A stretch of DNA of 64,000 bases, from assembly GCF_010725725.1 (NCBI RefSeq), contig NZ_AP022599.1, positions 3,162,001-3,226,000 of the forward strand, in the 5' to 3' direction. The DNA is from Mycolicibacterium pulveris. Its GTDB lineage: Bacteria; Actinomycetota; Actinomycetes; Mycobacteriales; Mycobacteriaceae. The notes beneath the pieces were generated by a model. The model was not told the origin of the DNA. It saw nothing but the letters and a program-made list of their open reading frames with translations, and searched no databases. The position numbers were made by a program, and so were the translations under genes. Shown in pieces: positions 18,244 to 27,667 of the stretch (its first letter is position 1; every line of letters starts with the position of its first letter).

Positions 18244-19590
18244 TCAGTCCCGCACGCCGGGCAGCTTCAACAGCAACCGAGCCCCACCGAGCGGGCTCTC
18301 GGTCAATGTCGCTGTACCACCGTGCAATTCGGCCTGCTGGGCGACGAGCGCCAGGCCGAGCCCCGAGCCGGAGTGCGACGCCGTAGACCCGCGGGAGAAT
18401 CGGTCGAACACGACGTCGCGCTCTTCCTCCGGAACGCCGACCCCGTCGTCGTCGATGGCGATCTCCACACCCTCGCGCGAGCTGACCGCCGAAAGCTGTA
18501 CCCGTGTCGCGCCGCCGTGCTTGACCGCGTTGGCGATCGCGTTGTCCACCGCGAGCCGCAGCCCGGCGGGCAGCCCGACGATGATCACCGTCGGCGCCGG
18601 CACCAGCGACACGTCGAGGTCGGGATACACCCGCATCGCGTCGTGGGCGGCGCGGTCGAGCAGTTCGGTGATGTCGACAGGCACGTGGTCATCCGACGTC
18701 GACAGCTCGCCCTGCGCCAGCCGCTCCAGGGCGCTGAGCGTGGCCTCGATACGCGACTGGGTGCGGATGACGTCGTTGACGACCTCCTTGCGTTGCTCCT
18801 CGGGCAGATCCAGCGTGGCGAGCACCTCGAGGTTGGTGCGCATCGCGGTCAACGGGGTGCGGAGTTCGTGCGCGGACACCGACGCGAAATCCCGCGCCGA
18901 CGCCAGCGCCGCCTTCGTTCGGTCCTGCTCGTTCCAGATGCGTTGCAGCATGCCCTTCATGGCGTCGGCGATCTCGACGGCCTCGGTGGCGCCCCGGACG
19001 TCGATGTCCGGGTCGGCGTCTCCGGCGTCGATGGCCCGGGTCTGCTGGGCCAGCCGTTTGAACGGCCGCACCGCGAACGCGGCCAGCACCCACCCGCCGA
19101 GCGTCGCCGCGCCGATCGCCAGCGTGCAGATGATGATCACCCGCCGATGCAGGTTGTTGATGTCGGCGATGGTCGCGTCGTAGGTGGCGCCGACGGCCAC
19201 TGACATGGGGCCGGGGTAGTAGGGGATGTCGACCGTGCGCACCCGGTAGCGCACCCCGTCGACGTAGGTGTCGGCGTAGCCGGAGTCCAGCGGCGGCAGC
19301 ACGACGTTGGAGTTGGACGCCACCTGGTCGCCGCGGCGCACGGTGATCACGACATCCTGGTTGTTCGGCGACTTGGGGATCTCCTCGAGGCCCTGCGGCA
19401 GCAGCGGAATCACGAACCCGGCGGCCTCATCCAGGCGGCGGTCCAGCCGTTCGTTCCACGCATCGGTGATGCCGAACCACACCACGGTTCCGGCGATGAC
19501 GACGACGATCGCGCCGGCGATCGCACTGGTCAATGCCACGCGCTGGCGCAGTGACGGGGTCCGCCGGAAGATCCGGGACAGCAGGTCCAT
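18244..19590 (-). CDS. prrB: Sensor histidine kinase PrrB
   Basis: 448 residues (446 in M. tuberculosis Rv0902c). Two membrane segments (about residues 15-38 and 148-168) bracket an extracytoplasmic sensor region. A HAMP-like linker follows, then the H-box FASVSAHELRTPLTAMR with the phospho-accepting histidine, the N-box NAIANAVKHGG, and G-boxes DDDGVGVP and GSGLGLALV. It phosphorylates PrrA. The ATG at 19590 overlaps the prrA stop (a GTG one codon earlier also fits), so the two genes are translationally coupled. Confidence 0.93.
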   Translation of the reverse strand: MDLLSRIFRRTPSLRQRVALTSAIAGAIVVVIAGTVVWFGITDAWNERLDRRLDEAAGFVIPLLPQGLEEIPKSPNNQDVVITVRRGDQVASNSNVVLPPLDSGYADTYVDGVRYRVRTVDIPYYPGPMSVAVGATYDATIADINNLHRRVIIICTLAIGAATLGGWVLAAFAVRPFKRLAQQTRAIDAGDADPDIDVRGATEAVEIADAMKGMLQRIWNEQDRTKAALASARDFASVSAHELRTPLTAMRTNLEVLATLDLPEEQRKEVVNDVIRTQSRIEATLSALERLAQGELSTSDDHVPVDITELLDRAAHDAMRVYPDLDVSLVPAPTVIIVGLPAGLRLAVDNAIANAVKHGGATRVQLSAVSSREGVEIAIDDDGVGVPEEERDVVFDRFSRGSTASHSGSGLGLALVAQQAELHGGTATLTESPLGGARLLLKLPGVRD

Positions 19591-20291
19591 CACTGTGTCC
19601 GCAGCACAAACCCCACGCCGCGCACGGTGTGCAGAAGCCGAGGTGCGCCGCCGGCCTCGAGCTTGCGGCGCAGGTAGCCGATGAACACGTCGACGACGTT
19701 GGTGTCAGCGGCGAAGTCATAGCCCCACACCAGCTCGAGCAGCTGTGCCCGCGACAGCACCGCGGTCTTGTGCTCGGCCAGCACGGCCAGCAGGTCGAAT
19801 TCACGCTTGGTCAGGTCGACGTCGACACCGTTGACGCGCGCCCTGCGGCCGGGGATGTCGACCTCCAGCGGGCCGACCTGGATGGTCTCGGAGGAGAACG
19901 TCGCCGTTGACCCGCGCCGGCGCAGCAGCGCCTTGACCCGCGCGACCAGCTCGGCCAGCACGAACGGTTTGACCAGGTAGTCGTCCGCCCCGGCCTCCAG
20001 CCCGGCGACCCGGTCGTCGACCGAACTGCGCGCCGACAGCACGCAGACCGGGACGTCGTTGTCCATCGCGCGCAACGCGGTGACGACGCTGACGCCGTCC
20101 AGCACCGGCATGTTGATGTCGAGCACGATCGCGTCCGGTCTGGTCTCCGTCGCGCTGCGCAGCGCTTCCGCGCCGTCGACGGCGGTCGCCACGTCGAACC
20201 CGGACAGCCGCAGGCCACGCTCGAGCGAGGCCAGCACGTCGGGGTCGTCGTCGACGACGAGCACCCGGGGCGATGCAGCAGCACTTTCCAT
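19590..20291 (-). CDS. prrA: Response regulator PrrA (OmpR family)
   Basis: 233 residues. Receiver domain with acidic pocket VVDDDPD, phospho-acceptor Asp58 in [11 protein letters not shown] and conserved Lys in YLVKPF. The C-terminal winged helix has the OmpR pattern [28 protein letters not shown] and [14 protein letters not shown]. Established work on mycobacteria links PrrAB to essential growth, respiration and redox adaptation. The frame extends to 20393, but [16 protein letters not shown] at 20291 matches the family. The region upstream is shared with the divergent ABC exporter promoter. Confidence 0.94.
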   Translation of the reverse strand: MESAAASPRVLVVDDDPDVLASLERGLRLSGFDVATAVDGAEALRSATETRPDAIVLDINMPVLDGVSVVTALRAMDNDVPVCVLSARSSVDDRVAGLEAGADDYLVKPFVLAELVARVKALLRRRGSTATFSSETIQVGPLEVDIPGRRARVNGVDVDLTKREFDLLAVLAEHKTAVLSRAQLLELVWGYDFAADTNVVDVFIGYLRRKLEAGGAPRLLHTVRGVGFVLRTQ

Positions 20292-20393
20292 ATCCACAAT
20301 CTTGCCTGAAATGGCGGGCGAACCGCGGGAAGCTGCGCATTCGGCCCTGCTGATCTGCTCAGATGCGGCCCGCCACGCCGCCCGCCGGAACAT

Positions 20394-20424
20394 TTGACCT
20401 CATCTTTTGTTGAGGTTCTACGGT
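20394..20424 (+). promoter_or_regulatory. SoxR-box-like MerR-type promoter of the ABC exporter, leaderless
   Basis: A -35 TTGACC (20394-20399) and -10 TACGGT (20419-20424) are separated by 19 bp, the over-long spacer characteristic of promoters activated by MerR-family proteins. Within the spacer lies the dyad ACCTCA-N8-TGAGGT (20397-20416), which has the length and half-sites of a SoxR box apart from one central base. Six bases separate the -10 from the ATG at 20431, so the transcript is predicted to be leaderless. No merR/soxR gene is in the window. Confidence 0.7.
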
Positions 20425-20430
20425 GAATTC

Positions 20431-22323
20431 ATGACTATCGAGACGGTCGCCCGGCAAACGCTGTACCGGCAGACGCACGCTCGCGGTGGCGACCTGCGCT
20501 CGCTGGCCAACCGGGCGCTGCTGCGCCGGATCTGGCGGTTCGCGCAGCGCCATCACCGCAAACTGTGGGTGTTCGTCGCCGCCAGCGTGGTGAGCGCGCT
20601 GCTCACCGTGGCGACACCGCTGCTGGCCGGCAAGGTGGTCGACGCGATCGTCGCCGGGGCCGCGCCGCGCGTCGTGGTGCTTCTGGCGGCCGTGATCGCG
20701 CTGGTCGCTGTCGCCGAGGCGGCGGTGACGTTGGGGACGCGCTGGTTGTCGTCGAACATCGGCGAAGGACTGATCTTCGACCTGCGCACCGCGGTGTTCG
20801 ACCACGTGCAGAAGATGCCGATCGCGTTTTTCACCCGCACCCGCACCGGCGCACTGGTCAGCCGGTTGGGCAACGACGTGATCGGTGCGCAGCGGGCGTT
20901 CTCCGACACCCTTTCGGGCATCGTGTCCAACGTCGTGACGTTGACGTTGACGCTGGCGGTGATGCTGTCGATCTCGTGGCAGGTCACGTTGCTGTCGCTG
21001 CTGTTGATGCCGCTCTTCACGGTGCCCGCGCGACGCATCGGCGCCAAGATGGCGGATTTGTCGCGTGAGAAGACAATTCACAACGCGACGATGAACACCC
21101 AAATGACAGAACGGTTTTCCGCACCGGGCGCCACGTTGGTGAAGCTGTTCGGCAGCCCGGCGACCGAATCGTACGAGTTCGGTGTCCGTGCCGGGCGGGT
21201 GCGCGACATCGGGGTGAAAACCACGATGCTGCAGTCGGTGTTCATGAACTCGCTGACCCTGATGTCGGCGTTGGCGTTGGCGCTGGTGTACGGGCTCGGC
21301 GGGTGGCTGGCTATCGGTGGGCATCTGCAGGCGGGCGCGATCGTCGCGCTGGCGCTGCTGTTGACACGGCTGTACGCGCCGTTGACGGCGCTGGCCAACG
21401 CGCACGTCGAAATCGCCAGTGCGCTGGTGTCTTTCGAGCGGGTCTTCGAGGTGCTCGATGTCGTTCCGCTGATTCAGGAGCGGCGCGACGCCGTCGACGT
21501 GCCCGACGGCCCGGTCACCGTGGAGTTCCGTGACGTGCGGTTCTCCTACCCATCGGCCGACAAGGTGTCGCTGGCCTCGCTGGAGGAGGTCGCGGTGCTG
21601 GACACCCGCGGCGGAGACGAAGTGCTGCACGGTGTTTCGTTCACCGCGCACCCTGGACAGGTGGTGGCTTTGGTCGGCTCCTCGGGTGCGGGCAAGTCGA
21701 CGATGGCGTCGCTGATCGCGCGCCTTTACGACGTCGACTCCGGTGCGATCACGCTGAACGGCGTCGATGTGCGCGACGTGAGGTTCGCGTCGCTGCAGGA
21801 CACCGTCGGCGTGGTCACCCAGGACGGGCACCTGTTCCACGAGTCCATCCGGTCGAATCTGCGGCTCGCCGCAGCCGACGCCACCGACGTCCAGCTGTGG
21901 GACGCGCTCGAACGCGCCCGGCTGGCCGACGTCGTCGCCGCCATGCCCGATGGGCTCGACACCGTGGTGGGCGAGCGCGGTTACCGGCTCTCCGGCGGGC
22001 AGCGGCAACGGCTCACCATCGCGCGCCTGCTGCTGGGCTCGCCGCGGGTGGTGGTGCTCGACGAGGCCACCGCATCGCTGGACTCGTCGTCGGAGGCGGC
22101 CGTCCAGCAAGCACTCGACGCGGCGCTGGCCGGGCGCACATCGATCGTGATCGCCCATCGGCTGTCCACGGTGCGCGCGGCCGATGTGATCCTGGTCGTC
22201 GAGGACGGCCGCATCGTCGAGCAGGGCAGCCACGACCAGCTGCTGGCGCGGGGTGGACGCTACGCCGAGCTGTACGAGACCCAGTTCGGCGAGCAGGCCG
22301 CGCGGGAGTGGCCCGCTGCATGA
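20431..22323 (+). CDS. ABC exporter, fused membrane and ATPase domains
   Basis: 630 residues. Type IV (ABC-B-like) transmembrane domain over about residues 40-340 with six hydrophobic segments, followed by a complete nucleotide-binding domain: Walker A LVGSSGAGKST, Q-loop in VGVVTQDGHLF, signature YRLSGGQRQR, Walker B VVVLDEATASLD with catalytic Glu, and H-loop AHRLST. All catalytic residues are present, so a homodimer is expected. Export of a hydrophobic or redox-active small molecule would suit the SoxR-like promoter. An alternative start at 20407 would lie inside the promoter dyad and is rejected. Confidence 0.9.
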   Translation: MTIETVARQTLYRQTHARGGDLRSLANRALLRRIWRFAQRHHRKLWVFVAASVVSALLTVATPLLAGKVVDAIVAGAAPRVVVLLAAVIALVAVAEAAVTLGTRWLSSNIGEGLIFDLRTAVFDHVQKMPIAFFTRTRTGALVSRLGNDVIGAQRAFSDTLSGIVSNVVTLTLTLAVMLSISWQVTLLSLLLMPLFTVPARRIGAKMADLSREKTIHNATMNTQMTERFSAPGATLVKLFGSPATESYEFGVRAGRVRDIGVKTTMLQSVFMNSLTLMSALALALVYGLGGWLAIGGHLQAGAIVALALLLTRLYAPLTALANAHVEIASALVSFERVFEVLDVVPLIQERRDAVDVPDGPVTVEFRDVRFSYPSADKVSLASLEEVAVLDTRGGDEVLHGVSFTAHPGQVVALVGSSGAGKSTMASLIARLYDVDSGAITLNGVDVRDVRFASLQDTVGVVTQDGHLFHESIRSNLRLAAADATDVQLWDALERARLADVVAAMPDGLDTVVGERGYRLSGGQRQRLTIARLLLGSPRVVVLDEATASLDSSSEAAVQQALDAALAGRTSIVIAHRLSTVRAADVILVVEDGRIVEQGSHDQLLARGGRYAELYETQFGEQAAREWPAA

Positions 22324-22441
22324 CCCCACCGTGTTGCGCCGAGATCGACGTTCGGCACGTTTCTACTCGACTTTTCCCGCCCGTTTGTCCCTTTCGGCGA
22401 GGAAGGGTTAACCGGTTGCCGCCCATGGGAAGATCTACTAA

Positions 22442-24394
22442 GTGGTTGACGCCGTAACCCTGCGCTCTGCGCCCGCTATCGCCCCGCCGCCGCAGCGCCG
22501 ACGCACCAGCTCGGACCTGTGGCGGCTGCTGCCGTACCTGCTGCCGTACCGGGCGCGCTGGATCGCGATGGTCACCGTCGCGATCGCCAGCCTTTCGGCG
22601 ACGATCGCCGTTCCGCTGATGACCAAGGCCGTCATCGACGGGCCGGTCCGCGAGCAGGACCCGCAGGGGCTGTGGCTGCTCGGCAGCGCGGCCATGGGCA
22701 TCGGCGTGTGCGAGGCCGTGCTGTGGTTCATCCGCCGCTGGCTGGCGGCCCGCGCCACGATGGGGGTGGAGGCCGACATCCGCAAGGACCTCTACGCCCG
22801 GCTGCAGATCCTGCCGATGAGCTTTCACGGCCGGTGGCAGTCCGGCCAGCTGCTCTCGCGAATCATGAACGACCTCGGCACAATTCGTCGGTTCATGTCG
22901 TTCGGTCTGCTGTTTCTGCTGCTGAACACGCTGCAGATCACCGTGGTGACCGCGATCCTGCTGGTGATGTACTGGCCGCTGGGCGTGGTCGTGATGCTGT
23001 CGATCGTCCCGATCGCCGGCACCGTGCTGCACTTCCAGCGCGAATACACCCGGCTGTCGCGGCTGGCGCAGGACCAGTCCGGCCACGTCGCAACCCATGT
23101 CGAGGAGTCCGCGCTCGGGGTGCGGGTGGTGAAGTCGTTCGGCCGCGAGGACTACGTCTACGACCGGTTCGACGAGCAGCTCACCAGCCTCTACGACACG
23201 CAGGTCAACCGGGTGGTGGTGTCGGCGAAGTTCTGGACCCTGCTGGAGGTCATCCCGAACCTGACGCTGATCGTGGTGCTCGGGTTCGGCGCCTACGCCG
23301 CCGGCCACGGCTACGTGACGATGGGCACGCTGGTCGCGTTCATCACGATGATGCTGTCGCTGGTGTGGCCGATCGCGTCGCTGGGCTTTCTGCTGTCGAT
23401 GACGCAGGAGTCGTTCACCGCGGCCAATCGGATCGCCGAGATCTTCGACGCACCAATAGAAATCACCGACGGCCCGCACCGCGAGCCGCCCCGCGGAGCA
23501 CGCTTGGAGCTCATCGACGTGGGCTTCCGGTTTCCCGATACGCCCGCTACCCCCGACGACTGGGCGCTGCGGCACGTCAACGCCGTCGTCGAACCCGGCG
23601 AGACGATGGCGCTGGTCGGCGCCACCGGGTCGGGCAAGTCGGTGCTCACCGCGCTGCTGTCGCGGCTCTACGACGTCACCGAGGGCGAGATCCGCATCGA
23701 CGGCCGCGACATCCGCGACTTTTCGCTGTCGGCGCTGCGCCGCACCGTGGCCACCGCGTTCGAGGACCCGACGCTGTTCTCGATGTCGGTGGCGGAGAAC
23801 CTGACGCTGGGCCGGTCCGTGGACAACCCGGCCACTGACGAGGAGATCGCCGAGGCCGTCGAGGTCGCCGCGGCGCAGTTCGTCTACGACCTGCCGTTCG
23901 GCCTGGACACCCGCATCGGCGAGCAGGGCATGAGCCTGTCGGGCGGGCAGCGGCAACGGCTGTCGCTGGCCCGGGCGATCCTCGCGAAGCCCAAGATCCT
24001 CGTGCTCGACGACACCCTTTCGGCGCTGGACGTGCACACCGAGGCCGTCGTCGAGGAGGCGCTGACCCGGGTGCTGCACGACGTGACCGCCATCGTCGTC
24101 GCGCACCGCGCGTCGACGGTACTGATCGCCGACAAGGTCGCGCTGCTGCAGAAGGTCGACGGCTACGGCACCATCACCCACATCGGCACGCACGCTCAGC
24201 TGCTCGCCACCGTCCCGGAGTACCGCTACCTGCTGGCCGCCGACGACGAGCTCGACGACGGCGCCGAACGCGTCGGCGCCTGGCAGGACGACGAGGACCG
24301 CAGCCGGCTCGGCCTGGCCTACGAGGAGCAGGAGGCGCTGGACCGCGACCGCGTCACGCAGCGGTTCGTCACCACGGAATCCGAGGGCCGATGA
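22442..24394 (+). CDS. ABC exporter subunit with degenerate catalytic site (heterodimer partner 1)
   Basis: 650 residues from a GTG. Exporter membrane domain (about residues 35-330) and nucleotide-binding domain. Walker A VGATGSGKSV and the signature MSLSGGQRQR are normal, but Walker B reads LVLDDTLSALD, so Asp replaces the catalytic Glu. This is typical of the degenerate half of heterodimeric exporters such as TM287/288 or BmrCD. The C-terminal tail (about residues 600-650) is acidic. It overlaps the next ABC gene by ATGA, in line with 1:1 expression of a heterodimer. Multidrug or lipid export is likely; the substrate is unknown. Confidence 0.9.
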   Translation: MVDAVTLRSAPAIAPPPQRRRTSSDLWRLLPYLLPYRARWIAMVTVAIASLSATIAVPLMTKAVIDGPVREQDPQGLWLLGSAAMGIGVCEAVLWFIRRWLAARATMGVEADIRKDLYARLQILPMSFHGRWQSGQLLSRIMNDLGTIRRFMSFGLLFLLLNTLQITVVTAILLVMYWPLGVVVMLSIVPIAGTVLHFQREYTRLSRLAQDQSGHVATHVEESALGVRVVKSFGREDYVYDRFDEQLTSLYDTQVNRVVVSAKFWTLLEVIPNLTLIVVLGFGAYAAGHGYVTMGTLVAFITMMLSLVWPIASLGFLLSMTQESFTAANRIAEIFDAPIEITDGPHREPPRGARLELIDVGFRFPDTPATPDDWALRHVNAVVEPGETMALVGATGSGKSVLTALLSRLYDVTEGEIRIDGRDIRDFSLSALRRTVATAFEDPTLFSMSVAENLTLGRSVDNPATDEEIAEAVEVAAAQFVYDLPFGLDTRIGEQGMSLSGGQRQRLSLARAILAKPKILVLDDTLSALDVHTEAVVEEALTRVLHDVTAIVVAHRASTVLIADKVALLQKVDGYGTITHIGTHAQLLATVPEYRYLLAADDELDDGAERVGAWQDDEDRSRLGLAYEEQEALDRDRVTQRFVTTESEGR

Positions 24395-26232
24395 CCGCCG
24401 TGGCGGGCCGGGCCGACCCCGGATGGCGCGGCACGTTCGACGAGGAGCAACCCGACGACCTGCCGATCGACGAGAGCGTGCCGCGGCGCCGCGAGGCCCG
24501 GCTGCTGCTCTGGTCGCTGTTGCGGCCCTACCGCGTGACCGTCGCGCTGCTCGCGGTGGTCGTCGTGGTGGAAAACGTTGCCCGCCTTCTGGTTCCGCTG
24601 CTGGTGCAGCGCGGCATCGACCACGGCATCCCGCCGATCGTCGAGGGCGGACCCGCGCACACGCTGCTGACGATCGTCGCGGCTCTCGGGGTGGTGGTAC
24701 TGATCCAGGCCACCAGCCGGATGTTCTTTCTGCGCCGGTCGGGTCGCATCGGGCAGAGGGTGCTGCTGGAGTTGCGGCGCCGGGTGTTTCGGCACTTCCA
24801 GCGTCTCGATATCGCCTTTCACGAGCGCTACACGTCGGGGCGGGTGGTCAGCCGCTCCACCAACGACGTCGAGGCCATCCAGGACATGCTGGAAACCGGT
24901 TTCGACAGCCTCGTCACCGCCGTGCTCACCCTCTTCGGCACCGCGATCCTGCTCGTGACGCTGGACTGGCGCCTGGGCCTGATGTGCCTGGGCGCCTTCC
25001 CCGTCCTGGTCGCGTTGGTGTGGTGGTTCCGCGAGGAGTCGGCCAAGACCTACCGCAAGGTCCGCGAGAGCGCCGCGCTGGTGATCGTGCAGTTCGTCGA
25101 GACCATGACCGGCATCAAGGCCGTGCAGGCGTACCGTCGCGAACCGCGCAACCAGCAGATCTTCGAAGACATCGCCGATCGCTACAAGGACGACAACGAA
25201 AAGACCTTCCGTCTGCTGGCGATCTTCATGCCCGGCGTCAAACTGGTCGGCAACATCACCACCGGCGTCGTCCTGCTCTATGGCGGCTACCGGGTGCTGG
25301 GCGGCCAGATGACGATCGGTACCCTGACCGCGTTCCTGCTGTACCTGCGGATGTTCTTCGAGCCGATGCAGGAGATCAGCCAGTTCTTCAACACCTTCCA
25401 ATCCGCCGCCTCCGCGCTGGAGAAGCTCGCCGGTGTGCTCGCGCAGCGGCCCGGCATCAAGGACCCCGAGCACCCCGTCCCGATCGATCACGTGCGCGGC
25501 GAGATCTCCTTGGTCGACGTGCGATTCGAGTACGTGCCGGGCCGCCCGGTGCTGCCCGGCCTGAGCCTCGACGTGCCCGCCGGGCAGACGGTCGCGCTGG
25601 TCGGCACCACGGGCGCGGGCAAGACGACGATCGCCAAGCTGATCGCCCGGTTCTATGACCCGACATCTGGCGCGGTGAAGCTGGACGGTATCGATCTGCG
25701 CGACGTCTCGCAGTCGCAGCTGCGCCGCCACGTCGTGATGGTCACCCAGGAGAACTTCATGTTCGACGGCACCATCGCCGACAACATCCGGTTCGGCAGG
25801 CCCGACGCCAGCGACGCGGAGGTGGCGGCCGCGGCCGCGGCGGTGGGCGTCGACGGGTTCATCGAATCGCTGCCCGACGGCTACGACACCGATGTCGCCA
25901 CGCGCGGCGGCCGGCTCTCGGCGGGGCAGCGTCAGCTCGTCGCGTTCGCGCGGGCGTTCCTGGCCGACCCCGCGGTGCTGATCCTCGACGAGGCGACGTC
26001 GTCGCTGGACATTCCCAGCGAGCGGATGGTGCAGCGTGCCCTGGAGACGGTGCTCGCCGATCGCACGGCGCTGGTGATCGCGCACCGGTTGTCGACCGTG
26101 CAGATCGCCGACCGGGTGCTGGTGCTCCAACACGGCCGCATCGTCGAAGACGGCGCTCCCGCGGACCTCATCGCCCGCGACGACGGCCGCTACGCCGCGC
26201 TGCACCGGGCGTGGGTGCAGTCACTGGCCTGA
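24391..26232 (+). CDS. ABC exporter subunit (heterodimer partner 2)
   Basis: 613 residues. N-terminal membrane domain with six hydrophobic segments, then a nucleotide-binding domain with Walker A VGTTGAGKTT, Walker B LILDEATSSLD carrying the catalytic Glu, and H-loop AHRLST. The ABC signature is altered to RLSAGQRQL. In a heterodimer, the altered signature of this subunit would face the Asp-type Walker B of the partner, leaving one full and one degenerate ATP site. The start overlaps the preceding gene (ATGA). It ends 2 bp from the convergent epoxide hydrolase gene. Confidence 0.9.
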   Translation: MTAVAGRADPGWRGTFDEEQPDDLPIDESVPRRREARLLLWSLLRPYRVTVALLAVVVVVENVARLLVPLLVQRGIDHGIPPIVEGGPAHTLLTIVAALGVVVLIQATSRMFFLRRSGRIGQRVLLELRRRVFRHFQRLDIAFHERYTSGRVVSRSTNDVEAIQDMLETGFDSLVTAVLTLFGTAILLVTLDWRLGLMCLGAFPVLVALVWWFREESAKTYRKVRESAALVIVQFVETMTGIKAVQAYRREPRNQQIFEDIADRYKDDNEKTFRLLAIFMPGVKLVGNITTGVVLLYGGYRVLGGQMTIGTLTAFLLYLRMFFEPMQEISQFFNTFQSAASALEKLAGVLAQRPGIKDPEHPVPIDHVRGEISLVDVRFEYVPGRPVLPGLSLDVPAGQTVALVGTTGAGKTTIAKLIARFYDPTSGAVKLDGIDLRDVSQSQLRRHVVMVTQENFMFDGTIADNIRFGRPDASDAEVAAAAAAVGVDGFIESLPDGYDTDVATRGGRLSAGQRQLVAFARAFLADPAVLILDEATSSLDIPSERMVQRALETVLADRTALVIAHRLSTVQIADRVLVLQHGRIVEDGAPADLIARDDGRYAALHRAWVQSLA

Positions 26233-26234
26233 CC

Positions 26235-27347
26235 TCAATGCCGGAAGCCGTCGAAGAACGTCGCGACGTCGTCGACGAAGAGCTCGGGCTGTTCGAACGC
26301 GCCGAAATGGCCGCCGCGCGGCATCGTCGTCCAGTGCGTGACGTTGTAGTTGTTCTCACACCAGCTACGCGGGGAGCGCAGGATCTCCTTGGGGAACGCC
26401 GCGACACCGGTGGGCACCTGTACCGGCTCGCTGTCGCCGAAGCTGGCGAAGCTCTCCCAGTACAGCCGCGCGGACGAGGCGCCCGACGCGGTCGCCCAGT
26501 AGAGCATCACGTTGTCGAGCAGCTCGTCTCGGCTCAGCACGTTCTCCGGATGGCCGTCGCAGTCCATCCACGACCAGAACTTCTCGACGATCCACGCCAG
26601 TTGCCCCACGGGCGAGTCGACCAGCCCGTAGCCCAGCGTCTGCGGCCGGGTCATCTGTTGCTTGGAGTAGCCCGAATCCCACTTCTGGTAATAGTCCAGC
26701 CGCTCGAGCGCGGCCAGCTCGTCCTCGGTCGGGTTGGAGAGATCACCGGGCTGCCCGAGCGGCATGTTGAGGTGGATCGCGACGCACCCGTTGCCGCCGG
26801 CGGCGTCGCGGCCGAGCTGGGTGGTGACGGCCGCTCCCCAGTCGCCGCCCTGGGCGCCGTACCGCTCGTAGCCGAGCCGGCCCATCAGCGTGGCCCACGC
26901 CGCGGCGATCTTCTCGACGCCCCACCCGGTTCGTGACGGCTTTCCGGAGAAGCCGTAGCCGGGCAGCGACGGGCACACGACGTCGAACCCGCGCTCGGTG
27001 AGCGGCTCGATCACCTTGTGGAACTCGACGACCGAACCGGGCCAGCCGTGGGTGATCAGCAGCGGGAACGCGTCGTCGCGGCCCGACCGCTGGTGAATGA
27101 AATGGATTGTGAGCCCGTCGATCTCGGTGGTGAAGTGGTCGAAGCGGTTCAGCGCGGCTTCGCGGGCCCGCCAGTCATAGGTGTGCGCCCAGTAGTCGGC
27201 CAGCTCGCGGGTGTAGGCCAGCGGAATCCCTTGGCTCCAGTCGTCGACAGTTTCGGCCTCCGGCCACCGCGTGCGGGTCAACCGCTCGCGCAGGTCATCG
27301 AGGTCGGAGTCGGGCACGGCGATGCGAAACGGAGTGATTGCGGCCAT
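26235..27347 (-). CDS. Epoxide hydrolase (alpha/beta hydrolase with EHN N-terminal domain)
   Basis: 370 residues. The N-terminal EHN segment is clear (ITPFRIAVPDSDLDDLRERL, TRWPEA, WSQGIPLAYTRELADYW), followed by the alpha/beta-hydrolase core: oxyanion HGWPGS, nucleophile Asp in GAQGGDWGAAV and catalytic His in PRGGHFGAFEQPE. Opens epoxides to diols by a covalent ester intermediate. Mycobacteria carry many such paralogues, used for detoxification or lipid metabolism. The start at 27347 gives the family N-terminus; the frame extends upstream to 27524 without conservation. Confidence 0.9.
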   Translation of the reverse strand: MAAITPFRIAVPDSDLDDLRERLTRTRWPEAETVDDWSQGIPLAYTRELADYWAHTYDWRAREAALNRFDHFTTEIDGLTIHFIHQRSGRDDAFPLLITHGWPGSVVEFHKVIEPLTERGFDVVCPSLPGYGFSGKPSRTGWGVEKIAAAWATLMGRLGYERYGAQGGDWGAAVTTQLGRDAAGGNGCVAIHLNMPLGQPGDLSNPTEDELAALERLDYYQKWDSGYSKQQMTRPQTLGYGLVDSPVGQLAWIVEKFWSWMDCDGHPENVLSRDELLDNVMLYWATASGASSARLYWESFASFGDSEPVQVPTGVAAFPKEILRSPRSWCENNYNVTHWTTMPRGGHFGAFEQPELFVDDVATFFDGFRH

Positions 27348-27412
27348 GCCGCATGCTCCCACGAATACGGCTGTGTGGTGTCGCCGTTTCCCGGCCCGGG
27401 TATCCCTGTGCC

Positions 27413-27661
27413 ATGACCATCTCGACCGACGATGTGCGCCGATTGCTGCACGCCGAGGACAAGAACGCCGTCTTGGTGTTGGTGGAGGGCCGCACCGAGG
27501 TGATCGGCGCGGGGCAGCTGGCATCGGAGAAATACCGCGGCGCGTTGGAGGTGATCTCGCGTGAGGACCTGCTGGGCCGGGTCAGCGCGGAGGCCTCCGA
27601 GCGCGAGCTGAGCGAGCAGGCCGCCATCCTGGACTCCGCGGTCTCCGAGCTGGGCGGCTGA
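27413..27661 (+). CDS. Small conserved hypothetical protein
   Basis: 82 residues from the ATG at 27413, acidic, with no signal peptide or membrane segment. The first half looks like a small beta-rich unit (AVLVLVEGRTEVIGAGQL), the second is helical (SAEASERELSEQAAILDSAVSEL). I do not recognise the family. Codon usage fits the window, with G/C in most third positions, which supports it being a real gene. A TATCCC hexamer 6 nt upstream could be a weak leaderless -10. It is divergent from the epoxide hydrolase and convergent with the next hypothetical gene. Confidence 0.6.
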   Translation: MTISTDDVRRLLHAEDKNAVLVLVEGRTEVIGAGQLASEKYRGALEVISREDLLGRVSAEASERELSEQAAILDSAVSELGG

Positions 27662-27667
27662 ACCCGC

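Noticed and set aside
22330..22400. GTTGCGCCGAGATCGACG stretch before the second ABC gene as a further palindromic repeat
   Set aside because: It looks like one arm of a known type of mycobacterial intergenic repeat, but no convincing inverted partner is present nearby.
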